From NCBI GenBank assembly GCA_037442505.1, contig JBBIPZ010000011.1, positions 1 to 64,000 on the forward strand: DNA of 64,000 nt, given 5' to 3'. The notes under the pieces are model-generated. The model was not told where the DNA came from. It saw only the letters and a list, made by a program, of their open reading frames with translations, and searched no databases. This document shows positions 7,212-16,391 of this stretch, one piece after another; position 1 is the first letter of the stretch, and each line of letters starts with the position of its first letter. Source of the DNA: JBBIPZ01 sp037442505 [NCBI: Deltaproteobacteria bacterium] (lineage in GTDB: Bacteria > CALINM01). The position numbers were made by a program, and so were the translations under genes.

Positions 7212-9476
7212 ATGATAAATAAAGATCTCGAAATTATTATTGACGCAACTTTAAGAGAAGCAAAATTAGAGGGGCATGAGTATGCAACTGTTGAGCACAT
7301 ACTTTATGCTGTTCTCCACGATGATTATGGTTCAGAGATTATCTTTCAATGTAAAGGTAACGTTGAACAAATGAAATCTGATTTAAAAGAGTTCTTTGCG
7401 GAATATATACCTCATGTTAAAGAAATAAGTGATTCAATGCCAATACTCTCATCTGGCTTTCAACGTGTTATTCAAACAGCAATAAGAAACGTACAGGCAG
7501 CTGGAAAAAAAGAAGTGGATGCTGGCGATTTGTTAAATGCAATATATTCTGAAACCGATTCTTATGCCTTAAATATTTTAAAAGCTCAAGGTATAACAAA
7601 GCTGGACATATTAAGATACATTTCTCACGGTATATCTAAAATACGTAATGATTATACTGATTATACATCTCACCAACATACTGAACATCAAAACAGACCC
7701 AAAAAAGAATTTACAAAAGATCCGCTTTCACAATTTAGTGTAGAATTAGTTGAATTAGCCTCAAAAGGCAAAATTTCTCCTGTAATTGGAAGAGAGTTAG
7801 AAATTGAGACTGCAATACACGTATTGTCAAGACGTAGAAAGAATAACGTTGTTTTTGTTGGAGAGCCAGGTGTTGGCAAAACCGCAATTGTAGAAGGGCT
7901 AGCTTTAAAAATATCAAAGGGAGACGTACCTGAAATTTTAAAAAATACAAAAATTTATTCGTTAGATTTAGGAGCGATGCTTGCTGGCACTCAATTTAGA
8001 GGTGATTTTGAAGCTCGTCTAAAAGGCACAGTTCAGGCATTATCCAGAATCCCTAATGCAATAGTATTTATCGATGAGATACACACGCTTGTTGGTGCTG
8101 GAGCATCGTCAGGCGGCTCTATGGATGCATCAAACATTTTAAAACCTTATCTAAATAGCGGTCAACTACATTGTATAGGCGCAACCACTTACGAAGAATA
8201 TAAAAAGTTCTTTGATAAGGATCGTGCACTTTCAAGACGTTTCCAGAAGATTGACGTTTTAGAGCCTACGGTTGAAGAGACTTATAAAATCTTGTCTGGT
8301 CTGAAAAAATATTATGAAGAGTTTCACGGTGTCACATATACTGATAAAGCTTTACGTTTAGCAGTGGAACTATCTGCAAAATATATTAATGATAGACATT
8401 TACCAGACAAGGCAATAGATATCATTGACGAAGTTGGTGCAAAGGTTAAGCTTTCCAACAGAGTGAATAAGGTTGTAAAGTCTAAAGATATTGAAAATAT
8501 AGTATCGAAGATTGCAAGAATACCAGTAAAAACTGTCTCTACAACCGAAACCAACAAACTGGTAAATTTAGAAGAAGAGCTTAAAAACGTTATATTTGGA
8601 CAGGATGAAGCTGTTAGGTCTGTTGTGCAAGCGATCAAACGCTCACGCGCAGGATTGGGCAACCAGAGCAGTCCAATAGGCTCATTTCTTTTTGTCGGTC
8701 CAACGGGCGTGGGTAAAACTGAACTTGCAAAACAGCTGGCAAACCTTTTAGGGATACATTTTTTGCGTTTTGATATGAGTGAATATATGGAAAAACATAC
8801 TGTTTCACGATTAATTGGTGCACCACCCGGCTATATTGGTTTTGATCAGGGTGGTTTACTTACTGACGAAATAAGAAAGTTTCCTCACACAGTTTTATTA
8901 TTAGACGAGATTGAGAAGGCACATCCAGACGTGTTCAATATACTGCTTCAGGTGATGGATTATGCCACATTAACAGATAATAACGGTAAAAAGGCTGATT
9001 TCAGGAATGTTATTTTGATTATGACATCAAATGCCGGTGCAAAAGAAATGGAGAATACTACTATCGGTTTTGGCAACAGAATAGAAGAGCATAAGAAAGA
9101 AGGTCTTACTAATATTCAAAAACTTTTTTCACCAGAATTTAGAAACCGCTTAGATGCAATCATCACATTTAATCACTTGAACGAAAAAATATTGTTAGAG
9201 ATTGTTGATAAATTTATCAACGAAATCAGGTTACAACTTGCTGATAAAAAGATTGATATTTATATCTCAGACGACGCTAAAAAATATCTGGCTTTAAAAG
9301 GCTATGATAAACGTTACGGTGCAAGACCGCTCAGACGTCTTATTGAAGCCGAAATAACCAACAAACTAACAGACGAAATACTTTTTGGAACACTCAAAAA
9401 AGGCGGTTCAGTAACAATCAATCTTGTAGAAAATAAGTTAAAGCTCCAATTCAATGGTAGTATTTTTAAAAACTAA
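7212..9476 (+). CDS. clpA: ATP-dependent Clp protease ATPase subunit ClpA
   Basis: A 754-residue Hsp100 unfoldase. It has a Clp-N domain (about 1-150), AAA+ module D1 with Walker A GEPGVGKT at 217-224, and D2 with Walker A GPTGVGKT near 497-504. The helical bundle that marks ClpB is absent. The ClpP-docking loop IGF lies near residue 617, as expected for a protease partner. It unfolds substrates delivered by ClpS and feeds them to ClpP, which is not encoded in this window. It is directly downstream of clpS, and its last 23 bases overlap the start of aat. Confidence 0.97.
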   Translation: MINKDLEIIIDATLREAKLEGHEYATVEHILYAVLHDDYGSEIIFQCKGNVEQMKSDLKEFFAEYIPHVKEISDSMPILSSGFQRVIQTAIRNVQAAGKKEVDAGDLLNAIYSETDSYALNILKAQGITKLDILRYISHGISKIRNDYTDYTSHQHTEHQNRPKKEFTKDPLSQFSVELVELASKGKISPVIGRELEIETAIHVLSRRRKNNVVFVGEPGVGKTAIVEGLALKISKGDVPEILKNTKIYSLDLGAMLAGTQFRGDFEARLKGTVQALSRIPNAIVFIDEIHTLVGAGASSGGSMDASNILKPYLNSGQLHCIGATTYEEYKKFFDKDRALSRRFQKIDVLEPTVEETYKILSGLKKYYEEFHGVTYTDKALRLAVELSAKYINDRHLPDKAIDIIDEVGAKVKLSNRVNKVVKSKDIENIVSKIARIPVKTVSTTETNKLVNLEEELKNVIFGQDEAVRSVVQAIKRSRAGLGNQSSPIGSFLFVGPTGVGKTELAKQLANLLGIHFLRFDMSEYMEKHTVSRLIGAPPGYIGFDQGGLLTDEIRKFPHTVLLLDEIEKAHPDVFNILLQVMDYATLTDNNGKKADFRNVILIMTSNAGAKEMENTTIGFGNRIEEHKKEGLTNIQKLFSPEFRNRLDAIITFNHLNEKILLEIVDKFINEIRLQLADKKIDIYISDDAKKYLALKGYDKRYGARPLRRLIEAEITNKLTDEILFGTLKKGGSVTINLVENKLKLQFNGSIFKN

Positions 9477-10098
9477 CGAGCCTTTCCCTGATCCGCGATT
9501 TGCACCTGATTTTAGTCCACTTGCTTTTGGTTGTGATTTAAGCGTCGAAAGACTGTTAGCTGCCTATAAGAATGGAATTTTTCCCTGGTTTGCTGAAGGT
9601 GAGCCAATAATGTGGTGGTCACCCAATCCAAGATGTGTCATTTTTAAAGAAGATTTCTACATCACGAAAAGGTTAAAAAGAAAAATAAGAAACAGTAAAA
9701 TCAAAGTTACTTTTAACAAGGCATTCAAAGATGTAATTCAAAATTGTTCCAAAGTCCATACCATTAATAAAGGTGGCACATGGATTACTCAATCAATGAT
9801 AGATGCTTACATCAAACTATTTGATGCAGGATACTGCATTTCTGCAGAAAGCTGGCTTGATGATAAACTTGTTGGCGGTGTTTACGGAGTTTATGTTAAC
9901 AATGTATTTTCTGGGGAATCAATGTTTACAGTTGTAAATGATGCTTCAAAAATAGCATTTGCAACATTAGCGATAAACCTATTCGATAACGGATGCAAAC
10001 TTATCGATTGTCAGACACCTTCCGAACATATGTTTAACTTTGGAGCAAAGTTAATTCCAAGAGTTCTATTTCTTAATCTGTTGAAGAATGACTATTAA
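9454..10098 (+). CDS. aat: Leucyl/phenylalanyl-tRNA--protein transferase
   Basis: A 214-residue enzyme that adds Leu or Phe from aminoacyl-tRNA to proteins with N-terminal Lys or Arg, creating primary degrons for ClpS. Family landmarks are the start region (FPDPRFAPDF then LAFGCDLSVERLLAAYKNG), IFPWFAEGEPIMWWSPNPR, GGTWITQSM, GESMFT and IDCQTPSEHMFNFGA. It overlaps clpA by 23 bases, so translation is coupled. This puts degron maker, reader and unfoldase in one operon. Its 3' end overlaps the convergent mtgA by 26 bases. Confidence 0.95.
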   Translation: MVVFLKTNEPFPDPRFAPDFSPLAFGCDLSVERLLAAYKNGIFPWFAEGEPIMWWSPNPRCVIFKEDFYITKRLKRKIRNSKIKVTFNKAFKDVIQNCSKVHTINKGGTWITQSMIDAYIKLFDAGYCISAESWLDDKLVGGVYGVYVNNVFSGESMFTVVNDASKIAFATLAINLFDNGCKLIDCQTPSEHMFNFGAKLIPRVLFLNLLKNDY

Positions 10099-10909
10099 AA
10101 ATAGGTTTTGAACTTATATTTTCAAAAGGTGACGGTTCTTCATTCATCTTGACTTCAATCTTTCTTTCCATACTTATTACTAAACTTGACTTAAGGTATC
10201 TGTCCAGTTCTTCTTCTGTGATAATTTTTACCTCTGCCATCCGTTTTAAAATTCTCTTTGCACGAAGTTCAACTGTATCTATCTTTTTGTAAGGATTAAA
10301 AATCTTAGGACCCGGTAACAACGAAGCAAGTAATGCCGCTTCCAATGGATTTAAAGCAGAAGGTGATTTTCCAAAATAAAATTTACTTGCGTGACCAATG
10401 CCATAAACAAGCGGTCCAAACTCAACCGCATTAAGATATAACTCTAAAATACGTGATTTAGAAAGCTGCATCTCAAGTAAAAAGGCAATAACAACCTCTT
10501 TAAGCTTTCTGGAAATTGTTTTTTCCCTCGAAAGAAACACATTTTTGGCAAGCTGTTGTGTAATTGTGCTACCACCCCTTACATATTTACCTACTTCTAA
10601 GTTTTTTTTAAAAGCCTGTTTCATTGCATCTATATCAACACCTGAATGTTTATAAAACTTAGCATCTTCAGATAGTATTACAGCCCATTTAACATATTGA
10701 CTTATGTTTTTCCAGTAAACAAAGTATGGATTTTTTGGACCTAACGTATATGGATACCCCTTCTTATTCCAGTCATACACAGTTATAACCTTAGAGTAAC
10801 TTTTGTCTCTTAATGCTTTTACCTCATTAAAAATATAGAATCCATAACTTACAAAGAAAATTATAGTTGCAACAAAAATAACTACTGTCAGATAAATAAT
10901 TCTTCTCAT
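10073..10909 (-). CDS. mtgA: Monofunctional peptidoglycan glycosyltransferase
   Basis: A 278-residue GT51 enzyme that polymerises lipid II glycan strands. One N-terminal membrane helix (about 4-26) anchors a periplasmic domain. The catalytic motif ILSEDAKFYKHSGVD carries the essential Glu. RGGSTITQQLAKN and the KLKEVVIAFLLEMQLSK / ILELYLNAVEFG motifs follow. There is no transpeptidase domain. It begins 5 bases after ywlC and overlaps the 3' end of convergent aat, so no terminator separates the two. Confidence 0.94.
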   Translation of the reverse strand: MRRIIYLTVVIFVATIIFFVSYGFYIFNEVKALRDKSYSKVITVYDWNKKGYPYTLGPKNPYFVYWKNISQYVKWAVILSEDAKFYKHSGVDIDAMKQAFKKNLEVGKYVRGGSTITQQLAKNVFLSREKTISRKLKEVVIAFLLEMQLSKSRILELYLNAVEFGPLVYGIGHASKFYFGKSPSALNPLEAALLASLLPGPKIFNPYKKIDTVELRAKRILKRMAEVKIITEEELDRYLKSSLVISMERKIEVKMNEEPSPFENISSKPIFNSHSSTD

Positions 10910-10914
10910 GTTTC

Positions 10915-11886
10915 TTAATTGTCCTGCGATGCCCTGATAATTCTGTCTCTTATCGCTATTCCTAAGCCTTGATTCTCTGGAAGCTGAGCTAGTATAACTT
11001 CTACCCCCGCAGCGTCCATGTATCTGAATGTAGAATAAAGAAGTCGAGCGTATTCAGTTATATCTTCAAATATAACCTTTTTGTAAAAACTACCTTTAAA
11101 ATCTTTAATTCCCAGCAGAGCAACTTTTTTTTCAGTAAATTTTTCAATTGCTTTAGAAAGTTCGCTTTCTGTCTCGAAAGGGAAGACCATCGCTTCAGGT
11201 GCATAATGTTTGTAACGTGTGCCCGGGGATCTTTTCAAAATATCTAAAGATTCAGGGATAACGACAGGAAAACCTTTCTCTTTAAGTTCTTCTATGGTGA
11301 TTGCCCCAGCCCTTAATAACAGATATGGATGTGTTGTAACGTCAATAACTGTTGATTCTAAACCATAAACAGTCGCACCGCCATCGATTATAGCGTCAAC
11401 CTTTCCATCAAAGTCTTCAACAACATGAATAAAATCAGTGCCACTTGGTTTACCAGAAATATTTGCGCTGGGTGCAACTATCGGCGATGAGAGTTTCTTG
11501 ATTAACTCAACCGCAATGAGATTGTCGGGCATTCTAACTGCGATCGTTTCAAGTCCAAAGGTATATCTTTTGTCTATTTTGCTTTTTAGAACCAGTGTTA
11601 AAGGTCCTGGCATAAATGCATCTACTATTTCCAATACCCTATCGGATACTTCTGCTAACGCTAATAATGTGTTTATATTGGCAACATGAAAGATTAACGG
11701 ATTATCTCTTTTCCTGTGTTTCACCTCAAAAATTTTATTAACCGCATCTAAATTATATGCATCTGCACCAATACCATATACAGTCTCGGTAGGAAAGACT
11801 ACAAGCCCACCTTTAGATAAAACGTCTGCACAAGCCTCTGTGACTTTATCAATTCCTTCCGTTAAATTAAATATTCTTGTTTTCAT
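10915..11886 (-). CDS. ywlC: L-threonylcarbamoyladenylate synthase, Sua5/YwlC type
   Basis: This enzyme makes threonylcarbamoyl-AMP for the t6A37 tRNA modification. The YrdC domain shows KGGLVVFPTETVYGIGADA and SPIVAPSANISGKPSGT. A linker SPGTRYKHYAPEA leads to the C-terminal Sua5 domain, so this is the long form. I start it at ATG 11886 (MKTRIFNLTE; 323 residues). The frame is open to an ATG at 11925, but that segment lies inside the glnA terminator hairpin. A TATAAT at 11897-11902 would give a leader of only about 4 bases, and there is no Shine-Dalgarno sequence. Confidence 0.9.
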   Translation of the reverse strand: MKTRIFNLTEGIDKVTEACADVLSKGGLVVFPTETVYGIGADAYNLDAVNKIFEVKHRKRDNPLIFHVANINTLLALAEVSDRVLEIVDAFMPGPLTLVLKSKIDKRYTFGLETIAVRMPDNLIAVELIKKLSSPIVAPSANISGKPSGTDFIHVVEDFDGKVDAIIDGGATVYGLESTVIDVTTHPYLLLRAGAITIEELKEKGFPVVIPESLDILKRSPGTRYKHYAPEAMVFPFETESELSKAIEKFTEKKVALLGIKDFKGSFYKKVIFEDITEYARLLYSTFRYMDAAGVEVILAQLPENQGLGIAIRDRIIRASQDN

Positions 11887-11896
11887 TGGATAAACG

Positions 11897-11902
11897 ATTA
11901 TA
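11897..11902 (-). promoter_or_regulatory. -10 element of ywlC, nearly leaderless
   Basis: A consensus TATAAT on the minus strand, directly after the glnA terminator stem. The expected transcript start is near 11890, about 4 bases before the ATG. No convincing -35 hexamer is visible. Confidence 0.4.
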
Positions 11903-11903
11903 A

Positions 11904-11947
11904 AACAATAGCACCTCCAAAACAAATATTTTGAAGGTGCTATTGTT
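11904..11947 (-). terminator. Intrinsic terminator of glnA
   Basis: A long hairpin: a 13-base stem (AACAATAGCACCT with AGGTGCTATTGTT), one mismatch, then 5 more pairs and a 6-base loop. It begins 27 bases after the glnA stop. On the minus strand it is followed by TTTTAT; on the plus strand by TTATTTTT, so it may work both ways. Confidence 0.8.
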
Positions 11948-11974
11948 GTTATTTTTGAAATAATTTGTTAATTT

Positions 11975-13387
11975 TTATATATCGTAGTAAAGGAAAAACT
12001 CCATTGGAGTGGGTCTTAAGTTAACAGCATTGAACTCTCTTTCTGTCTTATAACTAATCCATGCCTCAATAACATCTTTTGTAAAAACACCACCCTTTAA
12101 GAGAAATTCATGGTCTTCTTTTAAAGCCTTCAAAGCTTCCTGTAAAGAACCAGGAGCTGATGGAACATTTTTAAGTTCCTCTGGTGAAAGCGCATAAATA
12201 TCTTTATCAAGTGGCTGTCCTGGATCAATCTTGTTTTCAATACCATCTAATCCAGCCATAAGCATTGCTGCGAATGCTAAGTAACCATTGCAGGATGGAT
12301 CTGGTGTCCTGAACTCGATCCTTTTTGCCTTTGGAGAAGGTGAATACATAGGAATTCTGATAGCAGCACTTCTGTTTCTGCTACTATAAGCAAGATTAAC
12401 AGGGGCTTCAAAACCAGGAACAAGTCTTCTATATGAATTAGTGGTTGGATTTGTAATTGCACAAAGAGCCCTTGCATGCTTTAAAATACCACCAATAAAA
12501 TATAATGCCAACTTACTGAGTCCACCATAACCATCTCCAGCAAAAAGTGGTTTACCCTTTTTCCACAAGGAAATATGCGTATGCATACCAGATCCATTAT
12601 CACCGTATAATGGTTTTGGCATAAATGTAGCTGTTTTTCCATTTCTTAAAGCAACATTCTTAACAATGTACTTAAACCACATAAGTTTATCTGCACACTT
12701 AAGCAAGCTATCAAATCTGAAATCTATTTCAGCCTGACCTGCTGAAGCAACTTCATGATGCTGCCTTTCCACATTAATACCAACACACTCCATCATCTTT
12801 ACCATTTCATCCCTGATATTTTGCTGGCTATCTGCAGGAGAAACAGGAAAATAACCCTCTTTATGCCTGATTTTGTATCCTAAATTTGGTTCCTCTTCTC
12901 TACCAGAATTCCAGATAGCTTCATTAGAATCAACGAAATGATAACTATGATTGCTCCCCAGATCATACCTTACGTCATCAAAAATAAAAAACTCTGCCTC
13001 GGGACCAAAATATGCCACATCTGCTATACCTGTTGATAATAGATAGTTTTCAGCCTTTGTAGCGATATTTCTTGGGTCTCTTTCGTAAGCCACTTTTGTA
13101 ATAGGATCGTAAACGTTACAGATGAGCGAAAGAGTTGGCATTTCAATAAAAGGATCAATAACTGCTGTAGACGGATCTGGCAGAAGAATCATATCACTTT
13201 CATGAATCGATTTCCAGCCTCTTATGCTGCTCCCGTCAAAACCAAGCCCTTCTTCAAATATTTCTTCATCAAATGCAGAGATTGGAATAGAAAAATGCTG
13301 CCAGGTGCCAATAAAGTCCATAAACTTAAAGTCAACAGACTGAGCACCATGTTCCTTTGCAAATTGTACTACTTCTTTTGAGTTCAT
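11975..13387 (-). CDS. glnA: Glutamine synthetase type I
   Basis: A 470-residue GSI-beta-like enzyme that assimilates ammonia into glutamine. Family motifs include [46 protein letters not shown] and the ATP-site NRSAAIRIP. Tyr398 in [10 protein letters not shown] aligns with the adenylylation tyrosine of E. coli GlnA, so control by adenylylation is possible. A near-perfect sigma-54 promoter precedes it and a strong terminator follows, so it is transcribed alone. The NtrB/NtrC pair in this window is the natural regulator. Confidence 0.97.
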   Translation of the reverse strand: MNSKEVVQFAKEHGAQSVDFKFMDFIGTWQHFSIPISAFDEEIFEEGLGFDGSSIRGWKSIHESDMILLPDPSTAVIDPFIEMPTLSLICNVYDPITKVAYERDPRNIATKAENYLLSTGIADVAYFGPEAEFFIFDDVRYDLGSNHSYHFVDSNEAIWNSGREEEPNLGYKIRHKEGYFPVSPADSQQNIRDEMVKMMECVGINVERQHHEVASAGQAEIDFRFDSLLKCADKLMWFKYIVKNVALRNGKTATFMPKPLYGDNGSGMHTHISLWKKGKPLFAGDGYGGLSKLALYFIGGILKHARALCAITNPTTNSYRRLVPGFEAPVNLAYSSRNRSAAIRIPMYSPSPKAKRIEFRTPDPSCNGYLAFAAMLMAGLDGIENKIDPGQPLDKDIYALSPEELKNVPSAPGSLQEALKALKEDHEFLLKGGVFTKDVIEAWISYKTEREFNAVNLRPTPMEFFLYYDI

Positions 13388-13428
13388 TATAAACCTCCCA
13401 CGTTTTTTTCAATTTTATACCAAATATG

Positions 13429-13444
13429 AGCAAAAAGCTTGCCA
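13429..13444 (-). promoter_or_regulatory. Sigma-54 promoter of glnA
   Basis: On the minus strand, TGGCAA-GCTTT-TTGCT matches TGGCAC-N5-TTGCW with one change; both the -24 GG and the -12 GC are intact. The transcript would start near 13418, about 31 bases before the ATG, behind a GGGAGG ribosome site. A TGCACT half-site at 13451-13456 could be part of an NtrC site, but no full palindrome is seen. Confidence 0.75.
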
Positions 13445-13522
13445 TAAAAATGCACTATTAAAAAACAATTTTGAACATTTTAACGACAATTTTACTTCAA
13501 TATAATTTTTTATGCCTATTTT

Positions 13523-14545
13523 TTAATCATTAAAAAGTGTATTCTGTTTTTTATGCTCAGGCAGTTTTAGATATTTATAGGCTAAAGATGTCGCGATTCT
13601 ACCACGTGGAGTTCTTGCAATAAAGCCTTTTTGTATCAGATACGGTTCATAGACGTCTTCAATCGTTTCTTTTTCTTCACAAACCGAAACTGCAATCGTG
13701 TCTATTCCTACCGGTCCACCATTAAATTTTGAAATAATAGTCTTAAGAATATCCCTATCCATTGCATCCAGCCCTTCTTCATCGATATCCATAGCTGCTA
13801 AGCCTTTATCTGCAATCTCCTTATTTATGCTTCCGTTGCCAATAACCTGTGCATAGTCCCTGATTCTTTTTAAAATTCTGTTAGCAATCCTTGGTGTCCC
13901 CCTTGAGCGTCTTGCAATTTCGTTAGCACCATCATTATCAATCGAAATACCCAGAATTTTTGCAGATCTTTTAACTATAAAACTCAGCTCTTCTTGACTG
14001 TAATAATCCAGACGTGCCGAAAAGCCAAACCTATCACGTAATGGTGATGTAAGTGAACCCGCACGTGTAGTAGCACCAATTAATGTAAATTTTGGCAGTG
14101 TTATTCTTAAACTTTTTGCAGAAGGCCCCTGCCCAATTTTGATATCAATTTTAAAATCTTCCATTGCTGGATATAAGATTTCTTCAACTATCGAAGGCAA
14201 TCTGTGGATTTCGTCTATAAAAATAACATCTCTTTCAGATAGGCTTGAAAGCATGGCTGCCAGATCGCCAGGCTTTTCTAAAACAGGACCTGATGTAATC
14301 CTTATATTAACACCAAGCTCTTTTGCAATTACGATGGAAAGAGAAGTTTTTCCAAGTCCCGGTGGTCCATATAACAAGATATGGTCTAACGCCTCACCTC
14401 TTTCTAAAGCTGCCTTTACAAAAATTTTAAGATTTTCTTTGATTTTAGATTGTCCTAAAAAGTCATCAAAAGAAGAAGGTCTAAGACTTTTGTCTAACTC
14501 GATATCTTCAAATGTTTTTTCAGGAACAACAAGTTCATCTCTCAT
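13523..14545 (-). CDS. ruvB: Holliday junction branch-migration motor RuvB
   Basis: A 340-residue AAA+ helicase motor that drives branch migration with RuvA. Walker A is GPPGLGKT at 60-67 and Walker B is [10 protein letters not shown] near 105. A sensor I segment ([11 protein letters not shown]) and the C-terminal winged helix ([13 protein letters not shown]) are present. The length is normal. It is last in prfB-yebC-ruvC-ruvA-ruvB, 3 bases after ruvA. No strong terminator is visible between it and the glnA promoter. Confidence 0.97.
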   Translation of the reverse strand: MRDELVVPEKTFEDIELDKSLRPSSFDDFLGQSKIKENLKIFVKAALERGEALDHILLYGPPGLGKTSLSIVIAKELGVNIRITSGPVLEKPGDLAAMLSSLSERDVIFIDEIHRLPSIVEEILYPAMEDFKIDIKIGQGPSAKSLRITLPKFTLIGATTRAGSLTSPLRDRFGFSARLDYYSQEELSFIVKRSAKILGISIDNDGANEIARRSRGTPRIANRILKRIRDYAQVIGNGSINKEIADKGLAAMDIDEEGLDAMDRDILKTIISKFNGGPVGIDTIAVSVCEEKETIEDVYEPYLIQKGFIARTPRGRIATSLAYKYLKLPEHKKQNTLFND

Positions 14546-14548
14546 TTA

Positions 14549-15139
14549 TCACCTTTTTACCAACACTTTTAATGCTGTTTTCAAAACATCTTCTATTGGC
14601 GCACCATCTCCTAAAGATGTTTTTGAGATTTGTATTGCATCCTTCGCATCCTTCGGTGAGTATCCTAAAGATATCAACGCTAATTCAACATCCAGATAGG
14701 CAGCAGGTGTCTTATGGATCGTATCGGCAACTATATATTTCTTTATTTTGTCTTTTAGTTCGAAAATTATCCTTTCTGCAGTCTTTCTGCCTACCCCGGG
14801 AACATTAACAAATGCGTCTTTATTTTCAGTTGATATAAGGTTAATTAACTCATCTGCTTCTAAAGAAGACAACAAATTAAAGGCTGTTTTTACACCCACA
14901 CCCTTTGCCATTCTCAAAAAATTGAAAACATCTTTGTCTTTGCGATGAAAAAAACCATATAGCGTAAAACCGTCCTCTTTGAATATCATCTGAATATATA
15001 GAAAAATCTTTTTGCCCTCTTCTGGCAAAAGAGAGAACGCTTTTAAAGGAATATAAACTTCATAACCAACACCTGCAACATCAACTGTTATAACATCGAT
15101 TTTTTTTTCAGTTAATACACCATTAAGTGTACAGATCAT
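14549..15139 (-). CDS. ruvA: Holliday junction-binding protein RuvA
   Basis: A 196-residue tetrameric junction clamp that loads RuvB. It has an OB-fold N-terminus (MICTLNGVLTEKK), paired helix-hairpin-helix segments (MAKGVGVKTAFNLL and VPGVGRKTAERIIFEL), then a flexible linker and a C-terminal RuvB-binding three-helix domain. It lies 5 bases after ruvC. Confidence 0.96.
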   Translation of the reverse strand: MICTLNGVLTEKKIDVITVDVAGVGYEVYIPLKAFSLLPEEGKKIFLYIQMIFKEDGFTLYGFFHRKDKDVFNFLRMAKGVGVKTAFNLLSSLEADELINLISTENKDAFVNVPGVGRKTAERIIFELKDKIKKYIVADTIHKTPAAYLDVELALISLGYSPKDAKDAIQISKTSLGDGAPIEDVLKTALKVLVKR

Positions 15140-15144
15140 CTTGT

Positions 15145-15624
15145 TTAAATCCTCATCCCGTATGATATATTACCATGAAAAATTGCAAGTGCAAGTGCAT
15201 CTGATGCATCTTCTTCTAACTCGTTGTTAATATTAAGTATCATTTTGACCATTCTTTGCAACGCCTCTTTATTAGCATCACCATAACCAGCTATCCCCTG
15301 CTTAACAGCCCTTGTTGCATATTCATACACAGCAATACTATAAGATAAGGCAGTTATAATACAGGCAGCACGCGCTTCGCCTATTAAAAATGCGGAACGC
15401 GCATTTTTCCCAATAAAAACCTTCTCTATCACCATGCAAGATGGCTTTATCTCTTTAACTAAACTGTTTAACTCAGTAAAAAGCTGAAACAATCTATCGT
15501 GTGTAGAAGATTTTGTATCGAGCTTTATTACACCTGCCTTAATCAAAGTAAAATCACCGCCACTTTTTCTCAAAAAGCCATAGCCAGTTTTTCTAAGGCC
15601 AGGATCAATACCGAGTATAATCAT
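15145..15624 (-). CDS. ruvC: Crossover junction endodeoxyribonuclease RuvC
   Basis: A 159-residue Holliday junction resolvase with an RNase H-like fold. MIILGIDPGLRKTGYG carries catalytic D7. MVIEKVFIGKN carries the second acidic residue, and EEDASDALALAIFHG carries the last two. It lies 3 bases after yebC in the same operon. Confidence 0.96.
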   Translation of the reverse strand: MIILGIDPGLRKTGYGFLRKSGGDFTLIKAGVIKLDTKSSTHDRLFQLFTELNSLVKEIKPSCMVIEKVFIGKNARSAFLIGEARAACIITALSYSIAVYEYATRAVKQGIAGYGDANKEALQRMVKMILNINNELEEDASDALALAIFHGNISYGMRI

Positions 15625-15627
15625 ATG

Positions 15628-16368
15628 TCATTCTAAGTTTACATCATCAGGAATATCAAAATTGGCATAAACGTTCTGAACATCATCGTGGTCTTCCAGA
15701 GCGTCAAAGAGTTTAACCATGTTTTGAGCATCTTTATCTCTTACTTCAACGTAATTTTTTGGAAGCATTGTGATTTCAGCAACAGAATATTTCAAACCTT
15801 TCTTATCAAAAACATCTTTTACTGTTTCAAAATCTTCTGGTGCAGTAATCACTTCATGTGATTTGTCATCATGTCTAACATCTTCAGCCCCTGCCTCAAT
15901 GGCAATCTCCATCAGTTCTTCTTCAGAAATCACCCCTTCATCAAAAACGAAATAGCCTTTTTGATCAAAAATCCACGAGACACAACCAGACTCACCTAAA
16001 TTACCATTATATTTAGAAAAGATGTGTCTGATCTCGCCAACTGTTCTGTTTTTGTTATCAGTCATACAATCAACAAGTACCGCTACACCACCGGGACCAT
16101 ATCCTTCGTAACGGATTTCTTCATATTGAACGTCCTGTAGCTCACCTGTACCTTTTTTTATAGCCCTATCAATATTGTCGTTAGGCATGTTCAAGTTTTT
16201 AGCCTTTGCAATAACAGTACGAAGTCTCGGATTCATATTAGGGTCTTTTCCCCCAAGTCTCACTGCAATAGTAATTTCTTTTGCAAGCTTTGTGAATATT
16301 TTGCCACGTTTTGCATCAACAGCGGCCTTTTTGTGTTTAATTTGTGCCCATTTAGAATGTCCTGCCAT
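15628..16368 (-). CDS. yebC: YebC/PmpR-family regulatory protein
   Basis: A 246-residue TACO1/YebC family protein starting [23 protein letters not shown], with the family stretches [21 protein letters not shown] and [10 protein letters not shown]. Members have been described as transcription regulators and, more recently, as factors that help ribosomes past proline runs. It often sits beside ruvC, as here. The ribosome site is GGAGGA. Confidence 0.95.
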   Translation of the reverse strand: MAGHSKWAQIKHKKAAVDAKRGKIFTKLAKEITIAVRLGGKDPNMNPRLRTVIAKAKNLNMPNDNIDRAIKKGTGELQDVQYEEIRYEGYGPGGVAVLVDCMTDNKNRTVGEIRHIFSKYNGNLGESGCVSWIFDQKGYFVFDEGVISEEELMEIAIEAGAEDVRHDDKSHEVITAPEDFETVKDVFDKKGLKYSVAEITMLPKNYVEVRDKDAQNMVKLFDALEDHDDVQNVYANFDIPDDVNLE

Positions 16369-16391
16369 TACTCCTCCTACTTTTTTTTCAA

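Noticed and set aside
14139-14699. A 186-codon plus-strand open frame over ruvB/ruvA
   Set aside because: It is antisense to two well-conserved genes and has no domain signal.
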